The position numbers and the translations under genes were made by a program. From contig CM060107.1 in assembly GCA_030522415.1 (NCBI GenBank), positions 5,134,847 to 5,198,846 of the forward strand: a DNA stretch of 64,000 nucleotides, given 5' to 3'. Source of the stretch: Channallabes apus (Eukaryota > Chordata > Actinopteri > Siluriformes > Clariidae). Below are positions 55,579 to 64,000 of this stretch, in pieces; position 1 is the first letter of the stretch; the number at the start of each line of letters is the position of its first letter. Under the pieces are notes generated by a model. It did not search any database. It saw only the letters and a list, made by a program, of their open reading frames with translations, and was not told the origin of the DNA.

Positions 55579-57394
55579 TTAATGTGCTTAGTGATGTCGT
55601 GCCGTTTGTTCAGTTTATCAAAAATCTGAAATATAGATTCAGCAAAGATGTTGTGCTTCTTTAGCCCTCGTGTGAACAAGTTATTAACATTTTTTTATTA
55701 TTATTTTGTTAGTTTCATTTATTGGCTCTGTAATGTATTTACTTAAGTCAGGGTTTTGTTTTAAAGTTTTATTCTTATTAGTTGTTTTGATAAATTATTT
55801 AAATGAAAGTCAAAAATCTTTGTAATTGGCAGAAAGAAAATCAAATCTACTCAGGAAAGTTGGACGTCACTTTCTGCCGTAATTTAAATATTTCTAAGTT
55901 ACTAAAATACTTGTGCTGAATTTGTAATAAAATAAGAATTATATTACAACACAATGTTAGATATATAAGCTATTTTTCTGAATTCATCAAGTCTCTCTTC
56001 ATCTGTCATCCTGCTGCCAGTTTACCATCCAGTTTGTAAAAATCGATGCATCTCTCTCCTTGATGCATAAAGCCTGCAACGTATTTTTGACAGTAAAGTC
56101 ATGCTTATCAATTTGTATTCGTAATGCAGAAGCCCCAAGTGTAAAATCTTGCTTCGTGTTATTTATTTTTCTCACATAAGAACACTATGTATTTTATATA
56201 TGATTTGACTTTTGCCCTTTTTTCTGTGTAACGTTACTGATAAGAGATTTTCTAAAGGCTACACAGCTGTTTAGTCTCAATCGCTTAAGTTCTCATTGTG
56301 TGTATGGAAATGCTCTTACTTTCACTATTACTGTTTTTTTTTTTTTGTTCATTTTCTTTTTATCATTGAATTTAACAAAATGTATTTTTTTTTAAATAAA
56401 AATTCCCAAAAGTTTACATACAGTACCTGCTTTATTATACTACTTAAAGTTTACTGTAAGTAAGTAATAAAGATCATGTTAAATAGTTGTCTAAAAAAAT
56501 TGCTTTTCTTTCAATTATTATAATAAATATAAATTTTTAAAATACTTTCTTGTGCCAGATAATGTAATTTTGTGTGTGTGGGGGGGGGAATGGTGTTTTG
56601 TAAATCGCAAATCAGGGCAATAAACACTATTTACAGAGCTGTAAAAAAAAATCAATCAAGCATATGCTGCTTCATGAAAACAAATAATTTTCTCCAAACA
56701 CTCTCATTTGTTTAAATCACTACATAAAACTGTTGATTATAATCCATTGCAAGAGGTTTCACCCTTCACTTTGGATAAACAGGATTCCTTTCATGACCGA
56801 TCACGTCCAGTCTGTTAATCTCAGACCAATCACAACTATTGTTTTATGACTGAAGATGTGTGAGATGATGTTACAGAACAAATATTATTGAAACATTTAT
56901 AACTCGTAAATAAATTATTTCATTAATTTACAACATTTACAGAGAAATTATTATTGTGCAGTTTATCTATAGATTACTAGTGGGCATATTATTAAGGATT
57001 TTATAATTAAATAGATGTTTTTAATAATTTAAACTATTATATCAACCCTAGCCAGTAATAATTGCTTTCCTATTCATTTCTGAATGATTGTAATCTTTTG
57101 TCTTTCTTCTGCCATGGACTGTACTTGCAGGTCAGCATGATAAATGTTTTATCTGACAGGCACATCATAGCAACACTCAACCAATGAGGAATGTATTCTC
57201 TCTACTCTCTGCTGTGATATTGCACATGGCGGTGGTGTGGCTGAGGGAGAGGATGGGTTTCATTCTGTCTATCAACTGGATGGTTCTTATACAAATCACT
57301 CTGTCTTTGTGATCTAAGTTGTAATAGATCTCACCCATAAATGTCACTGACTTGATTCTCAAAAGTATGGAACACATTGTGTCCAGTTCTTGTT
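55579..57394. other. 3' flank of gene B, no gene
   Basis: Aligns with 22015-22330 and with 48745-50235. Beyond 56715 nothing is recognised; the open frame at 57177-57377 shows no domain. Confidence 0.6.
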
Positions 57395-57397
57395 GGA

Positions 57398-57562
57398 CTT
57401 TTGACTGCTCTCACTGAGGGGTCGCCACAGCGGACCATCCAATCCGCACCACAACTTGGCGCACAACCCCTTTCATTTTATCTGGACTTGGGACCAGCAC
57501 TACATCCAGTATTGGGTGGGAATTGAACCCAGGCCTTCCGCAGCATGTTCAGTACCTGTTCA
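57398..57562 (-). mobile_element. SINE fragment (RTE-tail family)
   Basis: GAGGGGTCGCCACAGCGGAC on the plus strand and, on the minus strand, the B box GGTTCAATTCCC with GCGGAAGGCCTGG match the SINE at 44488-44720. The A box is lost. Confidence 0.7.
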
Positions 57563-57781
57563 ATACAGAACAGAACTTTCAATTTCCAGCTACAGGACTA
57601 TTCCGTACTTAATGTGACAGTTGTGAACCATAGGTGATACACGTCTCCAAAAACAAATCAACTGAGGAAATCATTAACATTAATCAGCTTTATATTAATA
57701 TTATATATACCAAAATGTAAACTTACTTTAATTTAAATGTACACATTTGTTTTCAGATATACTGTAACTATGCAGATTTCA

Positions 57782-57794
57782 CCAGCAGAGGGCG
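57782..57794 (+). promoter_or_regulatory. CTCF-like motif
   Basis: CCAGCAGAGGGCG fits the core CCASYAGRKGGCR. It lies about 2.2 kb past the gene B 3' flank junction. Occupancy is unknown. Confidence 0.4.
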
Positions 57795-58049
57795 TCATGT
57801 GACATGTACAATGGTGCTGGTTCACTTCATGTTCATGTTTATCTATTTACACACGTGTGTGATATTTTGTAATACATTTCATTTTAAATAAATGATTTAC
57901 AGTGAAATTAATGTTTAATAACAACTTGCATTCTAAAAAAACGAGTTCATAATCATTACTTAATGACAAACCAGCAGACAAGACCTTAAGATCAAATAAT
58001 AAACAAAACAATGTATTTTAATATCTATTTTGAGCCACAATATACAGTG

Positions 58050-58150
58050 GTGGCCAAAAGTATTAGGACAGCACACGCCATGTATTAGTTCTCTCTGTGC
58101 ACAGAACAGGTGACGTCACTAATTAGTTCAGGTGATTTTAATTAAAATCA
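58050..58150. mobile_element. Tc1-type terminal repeat fragment
   Basis: TACAGTGGTGGCCAAAAGTA starts like a Tc1-group end. No transposase or partner end was found. Confidence 0.5.
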
Positions 58151-58569
58151 GCTGCTTTAGTTAATTAATGGATTAAATATCTTGTCCATAACACTAAATA
58201 TTCTACAGTTGAGTCTCACGTTGCTTTTTATTTATTTATTAGAAATTTTGTAATGTTTAAGACAGACAAATCTTTATTCTAGAGAAATGATTTAATTTAA
58301 TTCTTAATGCTCTCAAGTGTTTTGGAAATTATTTACACCTTATATTTTCCCAAAATATAGAAAATTTACCCTAAATGTGCAACCTATACATGAAAGAGCT
58401 TAATAAAAAATCTTACAAAAGACATTTATCTTTACAGATTTATATACAATACATTGTCACTAATAATTGTATTATAGTACAGTACATAAAAATAATTAAT
58501 ACACAATATAAAGTAAAAATAGAACAAATTAACCTGCACTTATAATAAATCCTGACAGATAAGTGTTTG

Positions 58570-59330
58570 CATTTGTGTGTTTATTTCTTGATAAACAAAT
58601 GAGATAATCTCGGTTCACCTCCAGTGCTCAAATATCCCCCTCTTGGTCGGCGAGTGCGAGTGACGTCACTCCCCATACAATCCCGCCCCACAGTATAGAC
58701 CCGCCCCTGACGCTGATTGACAGGTTTCTGTGTAACGTGTTGGAAATGCAATTGCAAATGGATTAGCGATTGCGTTTGAATTTTGGCCGGCTTGACGCGC
58801 GGCGCAGAGAAAGTGAAAAAGCAAACGTGGTGATTGATTTTGCTATTTAAATATGACAGGTTCATGACGTGTAAGACCTGGGAAATGCAAATGGACTTTG
58901 TTTTTTCATTTGAAATTTGCCAGTCAGTGTGCGCTCGCAAAGGCAAAACAGCAAACGGTAATGAAAAGTTTGCAATTGCATTTGAATTATGGCACACTTT
59001 GTGCGTCCACATATGGGAAACGCAATTACATTTGAATATTGTCCGCGATATCGCTTCATAAAAATGACTGGAGTATCTGACAGTATATAATTCGTGTAAC
59101 ACACTGCAGGTGCACTGACTGGGCTGCTGCCCTCCACCATCACGGTGAAGCTCTTTCTCCTGCAGGTCTGTTCTGTCCTCTAGACTCATTGGGAGCCATT
59201 ATCGAATACGTCCACTTTCCTAGGTCACATGACTGACGGATGGATTACGTTCTGGCTCGATTGCTTTTCCTGTATTGAATTTTACTTTTTCTATCTGAAT
59301 TTTAGAAAATTGAATTAAACATGGATTAAA
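58570..59330. other. Unclassified GC-richer segment with internal similarity
   Basis: Phrases such as GCAATTGCAAATGG and GCAATTGCATTTGAAT recur four times between 58745 and 59040. A 202-residue minus-strand open frame (58581-59189) has no recognisable domain and is probably chance. May be part of an unrecognised repeat. Confidence 0.35.
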
Positions 59331-59344
59331 ATCAAGAATTTCAA

Positions 59345-59530
59345 AAATCGGCGGTTCGATCCTCAGCTCTGCCAGGTTGCCACTGTTGGGCCCTTGAGCG
59401 AGGCCCTTAACCTTATCTGCTGTATTATGGCTGACCCTGCTATCTGATCCGAAATTACACTGGGATATGCGAAGAAAGAATTTCACTGTGCTGTAATATA
59501 CATGTGACAAATAAAGGCTTAACCTTAACT
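59345..59530 (+). mobile_element. tRNA-related SINE, 5'-truncated
   Basis: B box GGTTCGATCCTCAG, then GTTGCCACTGTTGGGCCCTT as in the SINE at 331-534, but with a different 3' end (TGTGACAAATAAAGGCTTAA and a TTAACC-type tail). The A box is missing. Confidence 0.65.
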
Positions 59531-59683
59531 TAACATGAATTCAAAGATGTTGCTTTTAAAGTAAAATATTTCAGTTTAATAAATTCAGTAGTATTTACAT
59601 TAGGCCTGGGCGATAAAACGATAACGATATGTTTCGCGATAGACACGTGATCTTCTTCTTCTTTGTCTTTCGGCTGTTCCCTT

Positions 59684-61096
59684 TCAGGGGTCGCCACAGC
59701 GAATCATATGCCTCCATCTAACCCTATCCTCTGCATCCTCTTCTCTCACACCAACTAACTTCATGTCCTCTCTCACTGCATCCATAAATCTCCTCTTTGG
59801 TCTTCCTCTAGACCTCCTGCCTGGCAGTTCCAACCTCAGCATCCTTCTACTAATATATTCACAATCTCTCCTCTGACCATGTCCAAACCACCTCAATCTG
59901 GCCTCTCTGACTTTATCTCCAAAACATCTCACATGGGTTGTCCCTCTGATGAACTGATTCTTGATCCTATCCATCCTTGTCACTCCCAAAGAGAACCTCA
60001 ACATCTTCAGCTCTGCTACCTCTAGCTCTGCCTCCTGTCTTTTCTTCAGTGCCACTGTCTCTAAGCCGTAGAGCATCGCTGGTCTCACCACTGTCCTGTA
60101 CACCTTTCCTTTCATTCTCGCTGATACTCTTTTATCGCACAACACACCTGACACTTTTCTCCACCCATTCCAACCTGCCTGTACTCGTCTCTTCACCTCC
60201 TTTGAACACTCTCCGTTGCTCTCGACAGATGACCCTAAGTACTTAAAATCCTGCACCTTCTTTACCTCTGCTCCCTGTAGCCTCGCTGTTCCTCTTGGGT
60301 CCCTCTCATTCACACACATGTATTCCGTCTTGCTGCGGCTAACCTTCATTCCTCTGCTTTCCAGAGCGCACCTCCACCTCTCCAAATTTTCTTCCACCTG
60401 TTCCCTGCTCTCGCTCCAAAGCACAATGTCATCTGCAAACATCATAGACCATGGAGATTCCTGTCTAACTTCATCTGTCATCCTGTCCATCACTAGAGCA
60501 AACAAAAAGGGGCTTAGAGCCGATCCTTGATGCAGACCCACCTCCACCTTGAACTCTTCTGTCACACCTACAGCACATCTCACCACTGTCTTACAACTCT
60601 CATACATGTCCTGCACCACTCTAACATACTTCTCTGCCACTCCAGACTTCCTCATACAACACCACAGCTCCTCTCTCGGCACCCTGTTGTACGCTTTCTC
60701 TAAATCTACAAAGACACAATGCAACTCTTTATTACCTTCTCTGTACTTCTCCATCAGCATCCTCAAAGCAAATACTGCATCTGATGTACTCTTTCTAGGC
60801 ATAAAACCATATTGCTGCTCACAAATTCTCACCTCTGCCCTTAACCTAGCTTCCACTACTCTTTCCCACAGCTTCATTGTATGGCTCATTAGCTTTATGC
60901 CTCTGTAATTGCCACAGCTCTGCACATCTCCCTTGTTCTTAAAAATCGGCACCAATACACTTCTCCTCCATTCCTCTAGAATCCTCTCACTCTCCAAGAT
61001 CTCGTTAAACAAACTAGTCAGAAACTCTACTGCCACCTCTCCTAAGTACCTTCCATACCTCCACAGGTATGTCATCAGGACCAACAGCCTTTCCAC
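59684..61096 (-). CDS. RTE reverse transcriptase frame
   Basis: 470 residues counted from the first Met, of which about the first 16 are out of frame relative to the native protein. Motifs: VLVPIFKNKGDVQSCGNYRG, QYGFMPRKSTSDAVFALR, VFVDLEKAYNRVPREELW (motif A), GLHQGSALSPFLFALVMD (motif B), MFADDIVLW (motif C, intact) and FKYLGSSV. The C-terminal LRWFGHGQRR and RSRGRPKRRFMDAV regions are complete, followed by a stop next to the 3' tail. AYD of relatives is AYN here, outside the catalytic position. Confidence 0.9.
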   Translation of the reverse strand: MERLLVLMTYLWRYGRYLGEVAVEFLTSLFNEILESERILEEWRRSVLVPIFKNKGDVQSCGNYRGIKLMSHTMKLWERVVEARLRAEVRICEQQYGFMPRKSTSDAVFALRMLMEKYREGNKELHCVFVDLEKAYNRVPREELWCCMRKSGVAEKYVRVVQDMYESCKTVVRCAVGVTEEFKVEVGLHQGSALSPFLFALVMDRMTDEVRQESPWSMMFADDIVLWSESREQVEENLERWRCALESRGMKVSRSKTEYMCVNERDPRGTARLQGAEVKKVQDFKYLGSSVESNGECSKEVKRRVQAGWNGWRKVSGVLCDKRVSARMKGKVYRTVVRPAMLYGLETVALKKRQEAELEVAELKMLRFSLGVTRMDRIKNQFIRGTTHVRCFGDKVREARLRWFGHGQRRDCEYISRRMLRLELPGRRSRGRPKRRFMDAVREDMKLVGVREEDAEDRVRWRHMIRCGDP

Positions 61097-62495
61097 TCTT
61101 CATCCTCTTCAATGCCCTTCTCACCTCACTTTTACTAATATTTGCTACTTCCTGCTCCACAACAGTCACCTCTTCTACTCTTTGTTCTCTTTCGTTTTCC
61201 TCTTTCATCAACTCCTCAAAGTACCCCTTCCATCTTCCCATCACCCTCCTGGCATCTGTCAGTACATTTCCATCTCTATCTTTAATCACTCTAACCTGCT
61301 GCACATCCTTCCCATCTCTATCTCTTTGCCTCGCCAACCTGTACAGATCCACCTCTCCCTCCTTACTGTCCAGCCTAGCATAAAAGTCCTCATATGCTCT
61401 TTGTTTGGCCTTTGCCACTTCTACCTTCACCTTACGGTGCATCTCCCTGTACTCCTGTCTACTCTCTTCAGTCCTCTCAGAGTCCCACTTCTTCCTAGCT
61501 AGCCTCTTTCCCTGTATACACTCCTGGACTTCCTCATTCCACCACCAAGTCTCCTTGTCTCCTTTTCCCCTACCTGATGATACACCAAGTACCCTCCTAC
61601 CTGTCTCCCTGATCACATTGGCTGTAGTTGTCCAGTCAACTGAAAGCACCTCCTGACCACCCATAGCTTGTCTCAACTCCTCCCTAAAGACTACACAACA
61701 TTCTTCCTTTCTCAGCTTCCACCACTTTGTCCTCTGCTCTGCCTTTGTCCTCTTTACCTTCCTCACCACCAGGGTTATTTTACACACCACCATTCTGTGT
61801 TGTCTGGCTACACTCTCCCCTACCAACACTTTGCAGTCACTAATCTCTTTCAGATTACAACGTCGACACAAGATGTAGTCCACCTGAGTGCTTCTGCCTC
61901 CGCTTTTATATGTCACCCTATGTTCCTGCCTCTTCTGGAAGAAAGTATTTACTACTGCCATTTCCATCCTCTTTGCAAAGTCCACCACCATCTGTCCTTC
62001 TACATTCCTGTCCTGAAGACCAAACCTGCCCATCACATTTTCATCCCCTCTGTTCCCTTCCCCAACATGTCCATTGAAGTCTGCACCAATCACAACTCTC
62101 TCACCTCTGGGGATGCTCTGCATCACTTCATCTAACTCACTCCAGAATTTCTCCTTCTCTTCTAACACACATCCTACCTGTGGGGCATAACCACTAACAA
62201 CATTGAACATCACACCATCAATTTCCAGCTTCAGACGCATCACCCTATCTGATACTCTCTTCACCTCTAGGACATTCCTTACAAACTCCTCTTTCAGGAT
62301 AACTCCTACTCCATTTCTTTTCCTATCCACACCATGGTAAAACAACTTGAACCCTGATCCTAAGCTTCTAGCTTTGCTACCTTTCCACCTGGTCTCCTGG
62401 ACACACAGTATATCCTCCTTCCTTCTCTGCATCATATCAACCAACTCTCTTGCCTTCCCTGTCATGGTCCCAACATTCAAGGTCCCTACTATCAC
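61014..62495 (-). CDS. RTE endonuclease frame
   Basis: 493 residues. Motifs: IVGTLNVGTMTGK, ILCVQETRWKG (Glu), VVSGYAPQVG, VIGADFNGHVG (Asp, Asn), STQVDYILCRR (Asp) and RQHRMVV (His). A basic connector follows, then the start of the reverse-transcriptase region (RMKSGKAVGPDDIPVEVWK), after which the frame shifts into KVLRRGGSRVSD and stops. An extra base at 61049-61050 explains the shift. Confidence 0.9.
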   Translation of the reverse strand: MIVGTLNVGTMTGKARELVDMMQRRKEDILCVQETRWKGSKARSLGSGFKLFYHGVDRKRNGVGVILKEEFVRNVLEVKRVSDRVMRLKLEIDGVMFNVVSGYAPQVGCVLEEKEKFWSELDEVMQSIPRGERVVIGADFNGHVGEGNRGDENVMGRFGLQDRNVEGQMVVDFAKRMEMAVVNTFFQKRQEHRVTYKSGGRSTQVDYILCRRCNLKEISDCKVLVGESVARQHRMVVCKITLVVRKVKRTKAEQRTKWWKLRKEECCVVFREELRQAMGGQEVLSVDWTTTANVIRETGRRVLGVSSGRGKGDKETWWWNEEVQECIQGKRLARKKWDSERTEESRQEYREMHRKVKVEVAKAKQRAYEDFYARLDSKEGEVDLYRLARQRDRDGKDVQQVRVIKDRDGNVLTDARRVMGRWKGYFEELMKEENEREQRVEEVTVVEQEVANISKSEVRRALKRMKSGKAVGPDDIPVEVWKVLRRGGSRVSD

Positions 62496-63581
62496 TCCTA
62501 AACTCTTTCCTTTCCTCTTCTCTCTCTGCTTTCGAACACGCCTTCCTCCTCTCCTTCTTCGACCAACAGTAGCCCAATTTCCACGATATCGATATCAATG
62601 AAAAATGTGTTCGATAGAACGGTCGATAATTTTTAGTTCTTTGTCGGAAGAAAACAGAGGTCGCGAAGCTAGTTTGATTGCTGTCATGCGCACTCGCTCT
62701 GCGACCGGCTCTAGGACCCGGAAGTAGTACGGTCGCGATTCAGGAAGCATAAACGGAGACAAGATGGCGTTGACATTTGAACCCACCCACCTGCCAAATG
62801 CGGGTAAAATTTGGCTGTGGCGGGTAATAACTTTAGTCTCACTAACCACATTGGCGGGTAGTTTATTCTTTGGTATGACAATTGTTATGTTTGCATCAAT
62901 ATGCACAACTAACATCTATAATATTACTTGCTTTTTGTGTGAGACAAACGGAGGAAAAGAAACGGTATTCTTCTTTTACTGCATTCAGTGCACACGACAC
63001 ATATAGTATACAGCGCGGTATTGCCCCCTGGTGGCCCGCCAGTGAATTAACATCAAACTCAAATATATTACAACAATATATTTTTGTTGTAGTTTTCTCT
63101 AAAGGCCTCTGATATAATAAACGCATTTCACTATTTTATTACACTTTATTAAGCATTTCTTACAATTTCTTTTAATTCTGCACCTTAAATGTTAAGTGTT
63201 CATTTGTGACTTTAGACTTGTTTACATTTTAATAATTTTCTCATGGTTGTTGACATTTCTGTCTTAATAACTGATGGGACTATGATCATAGGAAGGTTAA
63301 GTTTAAAATAAAAATGCTTAAATATAATATATTCTTCTACTGGTCCTTATTTTAAATGGGTCATAAAAAATATCAATAATTATCGATATCGACTGATATG
63401 AAACACTGATATCGTGATACAGTTTTCAGCCATATCGCCCAGCCCTAATTTACATTTCAAAATTAACAATTGAATTTCAAAATGTGTTTTTCAAAGGCAA
63501 TTTGCTACCATCTTCTGCCCTCATGGTCCAAGGAAACATTATTGACAAGATGACATGCTTCTTAGTCTTTTCCCTTCCGAT

Positions 63582-64000
63582 TAGGGATTAATCGATTACT
63601 CGAACACATCAGCGACGATCGAGCATGAAAATGACGATCGGTTGGGTCTAAAAATGCATTTTTAAAAATTAAACAACTTTTATTCTTTCTGATTGGTTAT
63701 GCTGGTACGTATTTGTGCGGCAGTCTGATATTTGATTGGTTACGGCTGTGAGAAGTCTAGAGACAAGACCGGAGCACAGAGCGAAAATGGCTTCTAAAGC
63801 GCGCAGCGATGTCTGGCAACACTTGGCGAAAAAACTGTCAAGTGTAAGATGTGCAGCGCCACACTCATCTACAACTCCACAACGAGTTTGATGCGTTATC
63901 ATCTTGCACAAACACACAAAAGCAGTAGATTCCGATGCCACTACAGCAGTCAGACGAGCAGAAGAGATTTCACCATCAGACAGAAATGCGACAAAGGCAG
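63582..64000 (+). pseudogene. hAT transposase start with BED zinc finger (cut by window end)
   Basis: The left end TAGGGATTAATCGATTACTC is followed at 63787 by a frame MASKARSDVWQHLAKK. A small shift later, another frame reads KTVKCKMCSATLIYNSTT, then SLMRYHLAQTHKSS: the Cys-x2-Cys and His-x4-His ligands of a BED finger. A short deletion or shift near 63830 breaks the start. The rest lies beyond the window. Confidence 0.7.

Larger units (their letters stand above)
59651..62582 (-). mobile_element. RTE-clade LINE, nearly intact
   Basis: About 2.9 kb, minus strand. Endonuclease frame 61014-62495, reverse-transcriptase frame 59684-61096. The 3' end contains CTGTGGCGACCCCTGAAAGG and AGCCGAAAGACAAAG with a GAAGAA tail at 59651. 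Inserted into the hAT element. Only one obvious lesion. Confidence 0.9.
59601..63447. mobile_element. hAT-type element with 8-bp target duplication, hosting an RTE LINE
   Basis: Ends TAGGCCTGGGCGATA and (inverse) TAGGGCTGGGCGATA, with ATTTACAT on both sides (59593-59600 and 63448-63455). Own sequence is 59601-59650 and about 62583-63447, including repeated CGATATCG/TATCGATA phrases; no transposase was recognised in that part. A CTCF-like CCACCAGGGGGCAA lies on the minus strand at 63021-63034. Confidence 0.85.

Noticed and set aside
58581..59189. 202-residue minus-strand frame as a host gene
   Set aside because: No recognisable domain, low-complexity phrases, overlaps repeat-like DNA.
59977..62601. 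Plus-strand serine/leucine-rich frames
   Set aside because: Shadow frames of the RTE LINE encoded on the opposite strand.

Overview
The window is teleost fish nuclear DNA. Evidence: split exons with GT-AG introns, CA/TC microsatellites, and fish-type repeats (L2, Rex1-like, RTE and L1/Tx1 LINEs, several Tc1/mariner families, hAT elements, tRNA-derived SINEs). The SINE and LINE set suggests an ostariophysan, perhaps a catfish; that is inference only. No bacterial genes, CRISPR or operons are present. Most of the 64 kb is transposons, many nested.

Layout. 1-10.2 kb is a pile of nested retroelements: a Ty3/gypsy fragment split by an L2 LINE (itself hit by a SINE), joined to a second L2 split by a 3.4-kb Rex1-like LINE. 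10.2-13.2 kb is intergenic. 13.2-22.0 kb holds the clearest host gene (gene A), a single V-set immunoglobulin-domain membrane protein: a 5' exon behind an interferon/NF-kB type promoter, a signal-peptide exon, a V exon, two duplicated 42-bp stalk exons, and a transmembrane exon ending in a short basic tail. Its introns carry a 149-bp satellite and a full-length Rex1-like LINE. 22.7-27.5 kb holds a Tc1 element and LINE fragments. 28.4-32.0 kb is a 34-bp minisatellite of 105 units without a length change. 32.4-36.8 kb holds a foldback element and a decayed L1/Tx1 LINE.

37.1-38.0 kb is an orphan copy of gene A's 5' region. 38.9-39.15 kb looks like a minus-strand promoter with RFX, CRE and CCAAT motifs. 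43.4-53.4 kb is gene B, a paralogue of A with every coding exon still open, but whose large intron contains a copy of the gene family's 3' flank, so B looks like a fusion of two former tandem units. 53.5-64 kb is 3' flank with an L2 insertion at the poly(A) site, SINEs, a hAT element with an 8-bp target duplication that hosts an RTE LINE, and the start of a BED-finger hAT transposase.

The most interesting signal is the A/B receptor pair. The V exons differ at 23 of 119 codons with only about 3 silent differences, while flanking introns align closely, which points to diversifying selection. Both copies lack the canonical F-strand cysteine and share an E-strand cysteine instead. Because A and B align, they also act as empty-site references that prove and relatively date several transposon insertions.
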